From: Azospirillum canadense
Lineage (GTDB): Bacteria; Pseudomonadota; Alphaproteobacteria; Azospirillales; Azospirillaceae
Length of the DNA: 64,000 bases
NCBI RefSeq assembly: GCF_025961225.1
Contig: NZ_JAOQNG010000007.1
Span: 570,501-634,500 of the forward strand
Direction: 5' to 3'
Shown here: positions 36,980 through 45,722 of the stretch, in pieces
Position numbering within the stretch: the stretch's first letter is position 1
Layout of the letters: every line of letters begins with the position of its first letter
Translations under genes and position numbers: made by a program
Notes under the pieces: model-generated
Databases searched by the model: none
What the model saw: the letters and a program-made list of their open reading frames with translations, nothing else
What the model was told of the DNA's origin: nothing

Positions 36980-38125
36980 ATGTCATGCTCCTTGGACAAC
37001 ATCATTCCGCGCGAGCTGATCGTGGCGGCCCTGGAGCGCATTCTTGCCAGCCGGGAGTTCCGCAACTCCACCCGCAATCGGCGTTTCATCCAATTTGTCG
37101 TGAATGAAGCTCTGGCCGGACGCTCCGACCACATCAAGGCTTACGCCATCGCGCTGGACGTGTTCAACCGTAACGCCAGTTTCGATCCGATGCTCGACCC
37201 GGTCGTCCGCATCCAAGCCGGCCGCGTCCGACGCAGCCTGGAGCGCTATTACGACACCGAGGGGGCCGACGCCCAGGTTCGGATCACCATCCCCAAGGGC
37301 AGCTATGTCCCACATTTCTTTCTCGTGGGGAGCAATGCCCCTCACGTCAACGCCCCTCACGCCCTTGACCAACAAAGTGTGAGCGGGGCTCGCAACCTTG
37401 CTCCGCCCTTTGCCGCTTTTTGGCGCGGTGCTCCCAAGGCGAACCAGCCGGTCGCCACGCCGTCCCCATGGTCCGAACTCACCGCGCGCACGATCAATCC
37501 GCGTCTGGTTCTTATCACAGCGGCAGCCCTGGTGTTCGTGACAGCCCTCCTTGTGCTTATGGTGGTGGGCGGTCCAGTCCGGACGAGGTTGGCAGTGCAG
37601 GAGCCTTCGTTCAGCGCCACGCGCGCGCCCTCGCTGATGGTGCTGCCCTTCACCAACGGCGCCGGCGACCCGGCCCAGGACGTCGTTGCCGATGGCTTCG
37701 CCGAAGATTTGGCCGGGGCCCTCGTCCGGTCCCAAAGAGTGCGTGTGTTCGGAGCGGACAACCACAAGCTCCCCCCATCACCGCTGCACAAGGCGCGGCC
37801 TGACGTTCCCATGGATTACGTGCTTCGGGGCAGCATCAGCCAGTCCGGCGAACAGGTCCAGGTCACGACTGTGCTGAGCGACGGCCAGAGCCGCCGCTAC
37901 CTTTGGGCCGACGATATCCGCCGGGAGGCGAAACCCGACACGATGATCGCGGTGCGGCAGGACATTGCCGTCGAGGTCGCCCGTGCCCTGACGCAACCGA
38001 AAGGCGTGTTCGACACCGAAGCGGCGCGAGGCTCTCTCACGCGCCCGCTGACGGCGCTGTCCACTCCCGAATGTGGGTCATTTCGCAAACTGATGCCTTG
38101 GATTGGGCTGACGGCGCTCTGTTGA
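36980..38125 (+). CDS. TolB-like membrane regulator lacking its TPR half
   Basis: The 381-residue protein has the N-terminal domain seen in COG5616-type 'adenylate cyclase/TolB-like' proteins (RNRRFIQFVVNEALAG, MLDPVVRIQAGRVRRSLERYY). One membrane span lies near 175-195. A TolB-like domain follows (SLMVLPFTNGAGDPAQDVVADGFAEDLAGAL, DYVLRGSISQSGEQVQVTTVLS). It aligns with the protein at the window's right end, but after ARALTQPKGVFDTEAARGS the TPR section is missing and an unrelated short tail follows. It is therefore C-terminally truncated. Patatin, CNB-FHA and cyclase genes follow, starting 25 bases downstream, which suggests one operon. Confidence 0.75.
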   Translation: MSCSLDNIIPRELIVAALERILASREFRNSTRNRRFIQFVVNEALAGRSDHIKAYAIALDVFNRNASFDPMLDPVVRIQAGRVRRSLERYYDTEGADAQVRITIPKGSYVPHFFLVGSNAPHVNAPHALDQQSVSGARNLAPPFAAFWRGAPKANQPVATPSPWSELTARTINPRLVLITAAALVFVTALLVLMVVGGPVRTRLAVQEPSFSATRAPSLMVLPFTNGAGDPAQDVVADGFAEDLAGALVRSQRVRVFGADNHKLPPSPLHKARPDVPMDYVLRGSISQSGEQVQVTTVLSDGQSRRYLWADDIRREAKPDTMIAVRQDIAVEVARALTQPKGVFDTEAARGSLTRPLTALSTPECGSFRKLMPWIGLTALC

Positions 38126-38150
38126 AGAACGGATTTCGGAGGGGATGTCC

Positions 38151-39452
38151 ATGCGATCTCTGCGACCTGTGCAGCCGTTGCGCGGGGCCTTGTCGGCCCT
38201 GGCCGGCGTCCTGTTCGTTCTGATCACCGCGACGGGCTGCGGCACGCCCACGCGCCTCGACGCGGTGCCGGTCGCCAGCGAGGCCAAGGCTAGCGTTGTC
38301 GGCATGCCCGAGGTGCGCTACTGGGGAGACGACGAAGTCAGCGACTTCCAACGTGATGCTCTGGAGTCTGTGCGCCGAGAGCGGGTCCTGTTGCAGCAAG
38401 CGGGGCTTCGCGGACCACTGCCCCCGGCCAACTTCCTAGCGATCTCCGGGGGTGGCGAGGACGGCGCCTTCGGCGCCGGCCTGCTGGTCGGATGGAGCGC
38501 CGCCGGAACGCGGCCGCGCTTCAAGGGCGTCACCGGCATCAGCACCGGAGCGCTGATCGCGCCCTTCGCCTTTCTCGGGCCCGCGTACGACGACAAGCTC
38601 AAGGAGGTCTACACGACCATCACGAACAAGGACGTCCTCGAACAGCGCGGCTTCCTGGCGGCCATCAACAACGATGCCATGGCCGACACCGCGCCGCTGC
38701 GGAAGCTGGTGCAGCGGATCTTCGACCAGCCGATGCTGGACGCGATCGCGGCCGAGCATGAGAAGGGCCGCATCCTGCTGATCGGCACCACCAACCTCGA
38801 CGCCCGCCGCCCGGTCATCTGGAACGTCACCAAGATCGCGGCCAGTCGTCACCCGCAGGCGCTTGAGCTGGTGCAAACCCTCCTGGTGGCCTCGGCGGCC
38901 ATCCCCGGGGCCTTTCCCCCGGTCATGATCAGCGTCGAGGCAGACGGCAAGAGGTTCGAGGAGATGCACGTGGACGGCGGCGCCACGGCGCAGGTGTTCG
39001 TCTATCCGCCCGGCTTGAACCTGAAGGCGGAAGCGCAGCGGGCGGGGATCACGCGCCAGCGGCGTCTCTACGTCATCCGCAACGCCCGGCTCGATCCGGA
39101 CTGGGCGCAGGTCGATCGCCAGACCTTGAGCATCGCCAACCGCGCCATCGCCTCGCTGATCCAGACGCAAGGTGTCGGCGATCTGTACCGCATCTACATC
39201 ACCGCCCAGCGCGACGGCATCGACTTCAATCTCGCCTACATTCCCGAGACCTTCAAGACGCCGCTCCGCGAGCCGTTCGACCCGGTCTACATGAAGGACC
39301 TGTTCAAGATCGGCTACGACCTCGCCGCCAACGGTTATCCCTGGGCCAAGACCCCGCCCGGCTATGCCGCACCACAGGTGGAGCCGCCGGTTCCGGCCAC
39401 GACGGCCAGGGCGGCATCCGCCAAGCGGACCACCGCCGGGGCCGGCTTCTGA
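38151..39452 (+). CDS. Patatin-like phospholipase lipoprotein
   Basis: With the ATG at 38151 (eight bases after GGAGG) the protein is 433 residues. A signal with a candidate lipobox (ATGC) puts it in the envelope. The patatin elements are complete: oxyanion loop GGGEDGAFGAG, nucleophile elbow GISTG, and catalytic Asp in HVDGGATAQVF. It would hydrolyse acyl-lipids. The upstream ATG at 38145 is too close to the ribosome-binding site. It lies between the TolB-like and CNB-FHA genes with 25- and 28-base gaps. The conserved but unusual feature is the membrane-anchored location next to cyclic-nucleotide genes. Confidence 0.88.
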   Translation: MRSLRPVQPLRGALSALAGVLFVLITATGCGTPTRLDAVPVASEAKASVVGMPEVRYWGDDEVSDFQRDALESVRRERVLLQQAGLRGPLPPANFLAISGGGEDGAFGAGLLVGWSAAGTRPRFKGVTGISTGALIAPFAFLGPAYDDKLKEVYTTITNKDVLEQRGFLAAINNDAMADTAPLRKLVQRIFDQPMLDAIAAEHEKGRILLIGTTNLDARRPVIWNVTKIAASRHPQALELVQTLLVASAAIPGAFPPVMISVEADGKRFEEMHVDGGATAQVFVYPPGLNLKAEAQRAGITRQRRLYVIRNARLDPDWAQVDRQTLSIANRAIASLIQTQGVGDLYRIYITAQRDGIDFNLAYIPETFKTPLREPFDPVYMKDLFKIGYDLAANGYPWAKTPPGYAAPQVEPPVPATTARAASAKRTTAGAGF

Positions 39453-39480
39453 AGAACCTCACAGCGGAGAGCGACCGGCC

Positions 39481-40275
39481 ATGGCAAATCCAATGCGTTT
39501 CAAGGCTGGCGAGGTGCTGTTTCGACAGAGGGACGCGAGCGACTGCGTGCTCTGGGTCAGGCATGGTGAAATCGAAGTCCTGCGCGAACATGGGGACGCG
39601 TCCATCCGGATCGGCCAAGTGCGGGGCGGCGAATGGCTGGGGGAAATGGGCGTGATCGAAAGCCGCCCCCGCAGCGCCACCGCCCGGGCCTCCACGGACG
39701 GCGCGGCCGAGGTTCTGGGTGCGCAGGACTTCCTGGATCGGGTGAGCCGCGACGCCGCGCTGGCGCGCGATCTGATCCAACGCCTCAGCGTTCGACTGCG
39801 GACGATCGAGGACAAGATCGCCGGCGACCTGCTGCCCGAGGCGGCCGGGCCCGCCTCCGCCGCGGGCGGCGGGGTGCCGTCCGACGACATGATCCCCGGC
39901 GACGCACCGATCACCCTGATCGCCCAGTCCGACGTCCTGCGCGCGCGGATCGGCGGAGGTCCCCTCCCCATCAAGCGCTTGCCGTTCGTCGTCGGTCGGG
40001 CTCTCGCCAGCGGCGAAGCCCCGCCGCTGCGGCAACCCGATCTGTGCATCGACGACCAGGAGCCCTTTCGCCTCTCGCGCGACCATTTCATGATCACCCG
40101 CCAGCAGAACCGCCTGCTGGTCACCGATCTCGGCAGCACGCTCGGGACGGTGGTGAACGGGCAGGCGATCGGGCAGAACGTCATGCGGGACACGGCCCTT
40201 CTGCGTCGTGGCGACAATCATGTCGTCGCCGGCGGCGAGGGGGCTCCCTTCGACTTCGCCGTGTCCGTCGCGTGA
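39481..40275 (+). CDS. Cyclic-nucleotide-binding domain fused to FHA domain
   Basis: The 264-residue protein has a CNB-type beta-roll at residues 5-110 (FKAGEVLFRQRDASDCVLWVRHGEIEVL, then GGEWLGEMGVIESRPRSATARA, a phosphate-binding cassette with GEMG...RSATA). A short linker and an FHA domain follow at about 155-262 (KRLPFVVGRALASG, RLSRDHFMITR, DLGSTLGTVVNG). The FHA core residues Arg, Ser and Asn fit phosphothreonine binding. It should link cyclic-nucleotide level to a phosphoprotein partner. The cyclase gene begins 68 bases downstream. Confidence 0.88.
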   Translation: MANPMRFKAGEVLFRQRDASDCVLWVRHGEIEVLREHGDASIRIGQVRGGEWLGEMGVIESRPRSATARASTDGAAEVLGAQDFLDRVSRDAALARDLIQRLSVRLRTIEDKIAGDLLPEAAGPASAAGGGVPSDDMIPGDAPITLIAQSDVLRARIGGGPLPIKRLPFVVGRALASGEAPPLRQPDLCIDDQEPFRLSRDHFMITRQQNRLLVTDLGSTLGTVVNGQAIGQNVMRDTALLRRGDNHVVAGGEGAPFDFAVSVA

Positions 40276-40343
40276 CGGGTTTCTGGGAGGCCACGGCCCG
40301 CGGCCGCGACCGTATCGGAGGGTTGAGGCCGGAGGGTTGAGGC

Positions 40344-42287
40344 ATGCGCCTTCGTGTCAGCTATCAACTCTCGATCACGTCGATGGTCGGCGTCCTGGTG
40401 CTTGGGGTCGGGCTGGGGTTGGTCGTCCTGAGCTTCGACCGGGCGCGGTCGATCACCCGCTCCGCGGCCCTGACGTTCATCGATCGCGTCGCGGAGCACA
40501 CGGCCGACCGCGTCGACGGCGAGTTCAAGGGTGTTCTCGACACCCTGGAGGTGCTGGCGACGCTTCCCGCCATCACGTCCAGCGCCATCGCGAACAATCC
40601 CCCATTGTACGCGGTGATGGCGGCGCTCTTGCGACGGCATGCTCAGCTTTACAACTTGTATGTCGGCTACGACGACGGTGCCTACCTTGAACTCGATGAC
40701 CTGTCCCGGGTCGGCGACGCGGCACGCGGGCAAATGGGCACGCCGCCCGATTCCGCGTTCCGGCTCGCGGTCATCGGCAAAGCGCAAGAGCAGCAAACGC
40801 GAGCTCAGGTCACGCAGTATCTATCGGCCGGCCTTGCACCCATAGCGAGGACAGAACGCGAGACCGACTATGATCCACGCGGCCGGCCCTGGTATCGCAC
40901 AGCGATCGACGACACCGCCGGGGCCGTCACCGCTCCGTATGTGTCCGTACTGACGGCTTTGCCCGGCTACACGGTTCGGCTGCCGTTCCAAGGTGACCGG
41001 CACGGAGTCGTGGCAGGAAACATCCTCTTAGCCGACATCGGAGCATTCTTGCGCGCCCAGCAACTTGGCGCGTCGGGGGTCGTGCTGCTGTTCGACGACA
41101 ACGGGCGTGTCGTCGCCCATCCGCGCATGGCGTCGGTCCTGCACCAACGTGCCCCGGGCGGGCAACTGGAGCTGCCGCACCTCGACCAGATGCTGGATGT
41201 CGACATCACGCCTCCCTTGAACGCCTGGATGGCCGGTGGCGCCGCGGAGCAGATTTTCTCGCGGGCGACCGACGGCCGTACGTATGTGGCGGCTTTCCGG
41301 TCGGTTCCATCGGCGGGTTCTGCCCACCTGCGGTTGGCCGTCGTCGCTCCGCTTGACGAATTCTTCGCGGCGGTCGAGGCCGGACGGCGTCGCCTGGTCC
41401 TCCTCGCCCTCGGGGTCGTTCTCGGAACGCTCCCCATGGTCTGGTGGATCGGCTCGCGGCTGTCGCGGTCCATGAAGGATTTGGCTAGGGAAACCGAGCG
41501 CATTCAGAATTTTGAGACGGCCAGCCCTCGACCAGAGGTCCGATCTTTGATTCGGGAAATCGATGATCTCGGGCGGTCCGTGGCCACCATGCGGACGGTG
41601 GTGCTGACCTTCGCCCGGTTCGTGCCCAAGCGCCTGGTCCAGCAGCTGGTCACGACGGGCGCGGCGCTGCGGCTGGGCGGCACCCGCCGGGAGGTGACGG
41701 TCCTCTTCACCGACATCGAGGGATTCACCGCGATCACCGAAAAGGCGGCGCCTGAGCAGGTGATGATCCAGACATCCCGCTACCTCGGCGTGCTGTCCGC
41801 CGCGATCATGGAGCATGGCGGCACGGTCGACAAATTCATCGGCGACGCCGTCATGGCGATCTGGAACGCGCCGGCGGACGATCCCGATCACGTCGCCCAT
41901 GCCTGCGCCGCCGTGCTGGCCTGCCGGACGGCGATCCAGCAGCTCAACGCCGCCTTTGAACAGGAGGGCTGGCCGGCTTACCGGACGCGCTTCGGGCTTC
42001 ACACCGGCGAGGCCGTGGTCGGCACCATCGGCTCCGCCGACCGCATGGCCTACACCGTGCTCGGCGCGACGGTCAATCTGGCCGCCCGGTTGGAGCCGCT
42101 CAACAAGGATTACGGCACGGACATCCTGGTGAGCGCAGAAGTCGCCGAGCGCGTGTCCGAACGCTTTGTGTTCCGCTTGGTGGACACAGTTCGGCCACGC
42201 GGATTTCAGGAGCCAATTCGTATCTTTGAGCTGAACGCCGTTCGGGACATGGTCCCGTCGCCGCGGCCGATACACCGCGTCCGATAA
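40344..42287 (+). CDS. Cache-domain class III adenylate/guanylate cyclase
   Basis: The 647-residue protein has an N-terminal membrane span (residues 10-30), a large extracytoplasmic Cache-type sensor (about 35-340, with RPWYRTAIDDTAGAVTAPYVS), a second span near 350-370, a HAMP-like linker, and a class III catalytic domain (about 450-620). Metal Asps are in VLFTDIEGFTAI and KFIGDAVMAIWNAP. The transition-state Asn and Arg are in GATVNLAARLEP. Ligand binding outside the cell should drive cAMP or cGMP synthesis, with the CNB-FHA protein just upstream as a probable receiver. Its first 19 codons are mirrored by a gene stub at 51670. Confidence 0.92.
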   Translation: MRLRVSYQLSITSMVGVLVLGVGLGLVVLSFDRARSITRSAALTFIDRVAEHTADRVDGEFKGVLDTLEVLATLPAITSSAIANNPPLYAVMAALLRRHAQLYNLYVGYDDGAYLELDDLSRVGDAARGQMGTPPDSAFRLAVIGKAQEQQTRAQVTQYLSAGLAPIARTERETDYDPRGRPWYRTAIDDTAGAVTAPYVSVLTALPGYTVRLPFQGDRHGVVAGNILLADIGAFLRAQQLGASGVVLLFDDNGRVVAHPRMASVLHQRAPGGQLELPHLDQMLDVDITPPLNAWMAGGAAEQIFSRATDGRTYVAAFRSVPSAGSAHLRLAVVAPLDEFFAAVEAGRRRLVLLALGVVLGTLPMVWWIGSRLSRSMKDLARETERIQNFETASPRPEVRSLIREIDDLGRSVATMRTVVLTFARFVPKRLVQQLVTTGAALRLGGTRREVTVLFTDIEGFTAITEKAAPEQVMIQTSRYLGVLSAAIMEHGGTVDKFIGDAVMAIWNAPADDPDHVAHACAAVLACRTAIQQLNAAFEQEGWPAYRTRFGLHTGEAVVGTIGSADRMAYTVLGATVNLAARLEPLNKDYGTDILVSAEVAERVSERFVFRLVDTVRPRGFQEPIRIFELNAVRDMVPSPRPIHRVR

Positions 42288-42504
42288 GATCTTTTTTCAC
42301 GCAAACCGCGGCCAGCTGCTATGGAGCGTCATCGGACAAAGCCTCGTCATCCGGTTCTGCTGTCTGGCTCCCAAGGCTCTGCGTCGGCTGTGGTGGCAAG
42401 CCCAAAATCCGCACCGGAGGGGGAGCCACGCTCAGCGTCGTCGTCTCCCCCTGCCAACCGCCGCGGCCCGCGTCATCATCACAGCACCATCTGAAAACCG
42501 CACG

Positions 42505-42912
42505 TTAATAGGTTTCGCTGCCGGAAAGGCCGCCAGGATCACCGTTGAAACCTGGACCGACACCGCCAAGACCATCGCTTGGGGCGACTTCCGAGAATGC
42601 ACCGGTGGTCTCAGGCGAATGGCCAGCGTCCAGAAATTCCGTGTCGCCACGTATCGGGGGCGCGAGCCCACGCGGCTCACAGACAACGTGGTCCGCGCGG
42701 AAGATGGATTGAAAGAGGTTGCACGAATTCCCGGTGATCAGGTCCAGGCCATGGTCGGTAATGAACTTGCCGGACATCCCTACCGAGACGACGTCAGCCA
42801 CCATGCCGGCCGCACAGCCACACAGCGAAAGCGCGACGACGGACACACCAGCCCAGACGCAAACGCTACCGCTGGCATGCTGTCTTTCCGATGGATGATA
42901 AGGGTTCCGCAT
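42505..42912 (-). CDS. Putative lipoprotein
   Basis: The 135-residue protein has a signal-like segment ending LSLCGC, a plausible lipobox. It then has the conserved-looking stretch GKFITDHGLDLITGNSCNLFQSI and CEPRG. The C-terminal third is Gly- and Ser-rich and low in complexity. It lies 21 bases after a co-directional exported-protein gene. The 'DHGLDLITGxxCN' pattern is one I associate with small envelope lipoproteins, but the role is unknown. Confidence 0.65.
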   Translation of the reverse strand: MRNPYHPSERQHASGSVCVWAGVSVVALSLCGCAAGMVADVVSVGMSGKFITDHGLDLITGNSCNLFQSIFRADHVVCEPRGLAPPIRGDTEFLDAGHSPETTGAFSEVAPSDGLGGVGPGFNGDPGGLSGSETY

Positions 42913-42933
42913 CGCACACCTGCCACGGCTTCG

Positions 42934-43401
42934 TCACGGCATCGGGTCTCCGGTTTGCGGTCCGCGTCGAAAGAAGCCCGCCATTCCGGCGCGCGCGAGG
43001 GTGAACAGGATTTTCAAAAAGGCCGGCCGGTCGGCGCGGATGGCGATGGTCTCATCGGCCCAATACGCCAAGCGCCGGCCGCTGCGGCCCGCCTCGCAGA
43101 AGTCATCGACGGGGCCATCGCCGTTGAGGGCTCGGACGTCGAGTACAAGACATAAGGCCACGTCCATCGCCAGGCAGCGCGAGACGCGTGCGACCGGCGC
43201 GCCGCGGTCGAGCGTATCGTAGCATTGGCGGAGGGCGGGAAGGGCCTCGCCGGCGCCGTCCGCCTGGTACAGCGTGAGGATCGCCTGAACACCCGGCGTC
43301 ACGTCGCCTTCGACAAGAGCAGGCAGGCGCCCGCTCTCTTGCGCGAGGGCCGCGTGAGCCCCCAGAGCAAACACCGCCAGGACAAGCCCAGAGCGGAGCA
43401 T
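42934..43401 (-). CDS. Exported hypothetical protein with conserved cysteines
   Basis: From the start at 43401 the precursor is 155 residues with a clear signal peptide (LRSGLVLAVFALGAHAALA). Cysteines occur in LRQCYDTL, VSRCLAMDVALC and DDFCEAG, possibly two disulfides. The end is basic. It probably acts in the periplasm and is co-transcribed with the lipoprotein that follows. No family is recognised. Confidence 0.65.
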   Translation of the reverse strand: MLRSGLVLAVFALGAHAALAQESGRLPALVEGDVTPGVQAILTLYQADGAGEALPALRQCYDTLDRGAPVARVSRCLAMDVALCLVLDVRALNGDGPVDDFCEAGRSGRRLAYWADETIAIRADRPAFLKILFTLARAGMAGFFRRGPQTGDPMP

Positions 43402-43684
43402 GGTGACCTCATGGCGCCGTGGCCCTTCACGGGAGCATTCCAGAAGCACCCGACGGTGATCAAGCGTCTTTCGGCGGTACGCTCCGACCAGAAGCCATAT
43501 CCTTCCATATTCGGGCGCGCCGGAGCGCAGACGGTCCCGCAGCGGCGTGTCTGCACGAAAGGGTCTGTTGCAACGTTTGCCATGGGACAGCGGGCGGGGA
43601 GAACACCGGCCCCGAATACACGAAGAATCTCCCTTCATGCTGCAAAGCCGCCTGGGATTGATCCGAAGCCGCGTAGCGCATCGG

Positions 43685-44701
43685 TCAAGGGTCGAACCAG
43701 CGATACTGAAGCGTCAGTCCGACCGTCTGAAAACTTCCGCCGAATCGTGTGATCAGCGAGTCCGCCCAGGCCAATTTCACGGACATACCGTCGACGATGG
43801 GGACCGAGAGGGTCACGCCGTACCGCGCGTTGGCTTGCCGGTCGCGCTTGCCGATGCCGTTCACGCTGGTCTCCCCGCCCGTGTAGTAGGTTGCATCAGC
43901 TGCCAACCACAGACCGGGGTGGAAATTGTATCCGCCGTGCAGTTCGAACGTCCAAAGCGGGTCCTGGCTGCGCACATTGCCCCGGAAAAAGTTCGTATTG
44001 TCGGTGAACGTCCACACACCGGCTGACGCGTCCATGAACCAGTTTCCGATCGGCTGCGACAGTCCGATCTCCGGCTTGAACGCCCAGCGGTTGGAACTGA
44101 TGTTGATCAGCTGGGCCGGGTTGTACTGCCCGGTCGGCGCGACGACGGTGAGGCTCGCACCCAGCGTCGTGGTCGGGGTGCGTCGCGCGAACTCCGCCGG
44201 CGTGAGCGCCGGTCCGCCGACAAGGTTCGCCGTAAACCGCAATCTCACGTCGCCCAGCCCGGTCCGGGACACGCGCCGGCTCTGCTCCTCGACATCGCCG
44301 CTCACATCGCCGCTGACATAGGGGACCAACAACGCCGCGCTGGCTGCCCGCCCGGCCAAGGAAAAGGATCGTTGATAGCCGAGAATGCCGCTGTTGATCA
44401 CGGCCTCGACGTTTGTGATTGGGAGCGATGGGTCGGTCGACACGCCGCCGGTGGAGCGGGTGTATCCGCCGACCAGGAAGTTGGTGCCGATGGGCGACAC
44501 GGAAAAGGCACGCGGCTCCATCTCCTGGGCGTTCGCCATTGGAATGATGGCCAAGGCGCCCGCCAATGCGAGTACAGCGCACACGGGGTGAACCCCACAC
44601 TTGCGCCGGTTCTGGAGTGCGATGATCGACGATGCCCGGAACCGCGCGCCGCCATGCCACATCGGCCGGGGCTCCTGTCGTGACGCGCCCATACCGATCA
44701 C
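43685..44701 (-). CDS. Outer-membrane transporter-like protein (phenol MetA-degradation family)
   Basis: The protein is up to 338 residues. A likely signal sequence lies at about residues 38-59 (VCAVLALAGALAIIPMANA), so the true start may be downstream of 44701. The mature part has alternating beta strands and the landmarks PIGTNFLVGGYTRSTGGV, TPTTTLGASLTVVAPTGQYNP and PGLWLAADATYYTGGETSVNG, ending LQYRWF, as in Phenol_MetA_deg barrels. The family is thought to form outer-membrane channels for hydrophobic compounds. No degradation genes are adjacent. Confidence 0.82.
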   Translation of the reverse strand: MIGMGASRQEPRPMWHGGARFRASSIIALQNRRKCGVHPVCAVLALAGALAIIPMANAQEMEPRAFSVSPIGTNFLVGGYTRSTGGVSTDPSLPITNVEAVINSGILGYQRSFSLAGRAASAALLVPYVSGDVSGDVEEQSRRVSRTGLGDVRLRFTANLVGGPALTPAEFARRTPTTTLGASLTVVAPTGQYNPAQLINISSNRWAFKPEIGLSQPIGNWFMDASAGVWTFTDNTNFFRGNVRSQDPLWTFELHGGYNFHPGLWLAADATYYTGGETSVNGIGKRDRQANARYGVTLSVPIVDGMSVKLAWADSLITRFGGSFQTVGLTLQYRWFDP

Positions 44702-44947
44702 CCCATTCGCACGCGGAGGATCATCACGCAGCCCGCGAACGCTAAGGCATCATGGCGGCCATGATTTGTCTATTCACCAATGGTGGCGATACGGTCGGAT
44801 CGGGCGGAAGAAGCCGTCCGCGGAGACCCTGATCGGTTACCGGAGCATGGTGACGCTCGCACCGACGGGGATTGGATGAACCTTCCCATTTCTGGCAGAC
44901 TGACGCTCGTCGATGGAGGATGTTCCTCTTATCGCGGAGACGGTGCG

Positions 44948-45450
44948 ATGCGTGCGACGCTCATCGGCTTGCATGTGACGACATTGGTGTTCCAGGTTCA
45001 CGGCATAGACGCGCCGGGCAAGACGGTGGTGACCAAGTGCCTGCGACACGAGGACGAGCGAGCGTTTCCATGACGCTGCCATCCGGTCTGGTCGGCCTGG
45101 ACCCCCGCGCCGGTGCATCCTCTCGGACCCGTGAGCTCGCTTGGCCAAAACACTCCGGGCGCTTGATACAGCCTCGGTTCGTGAAGGCCGACGTCCAGTT
45201 CCACAAGAATGATCGCGCCAACGCTAAAGTGATTGGCGGAGGCGTCCAGCGGCCGACGCTGCGGTCTGTCGAAGGCACGATATCGAAGCAACCGAGCACC
45301 GTGATCGTCCCGCGCGGACGGGCTTTGCTTGTACACCAGTGGACGCCGTTGATCACCAAGCTGCGTGAATTCCGGGAATCGGCCCGATATGCCCGCAGCA
45401 CAGCCGACCAAGACCGCTCCAAGCACCACGCCGATGTCAGAGTCGCCTGA
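44948..45450 (+). pseudogene. Degenerate IS110/IS1111-like transposase
   Basis: The first frame reads MRATLIGLHVTTLVFQVHG and IDAPGKTVVTKCLRHEDE, matching the start of the transposase at 34026. After a shift near 45070 a second frame reads LVGLDPRAGASSRTRELA, FVKADVQFHKNDRANAKVIG and EFRESARYA, aligning with LVGLEAC, VKAYVQRGKKNDAADAAAI and the following helix. Several catalytic-region residues have changed and the C-terminal half is absent. It is an old, decayed copy. Confidence 0.75.
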
Positions 45451-45722
45451 GTGCGCACCTCGACGGGGACATTGCTGGCCATTTCCAATTGGCATCCCGA
45501 CTGAACCCGTCGCGTTCCTGCCTTGGGCAGGCCGGTCGTTCGACCGCGGAGCGCGGCGCGAGCCGCCGCAACTTCTCGGTACCGAGGTGATCGGTCGTGC
45601 CGTGTTGATAGGGCCGCTGGCGGTTCGGACGGATGACAACGTGGGCGACCTCGGCGCTGATGCCGCAAAGATCCGGCTGGCGGTGTGAGGGCCGGAATGG
45701 TGGCGTGATCGTACGTTCGTCG

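Noticed and set aside
36980..42287. A CBASS or Pycsar anti-phage system
   Set aside because: A cyclase and a patatin are present, but the cyclase is a Cache membrane sensor and the patatin is a lipoprotein with a signal sequence. No CD-NTase, Cap or Pycsar effector family is visible.
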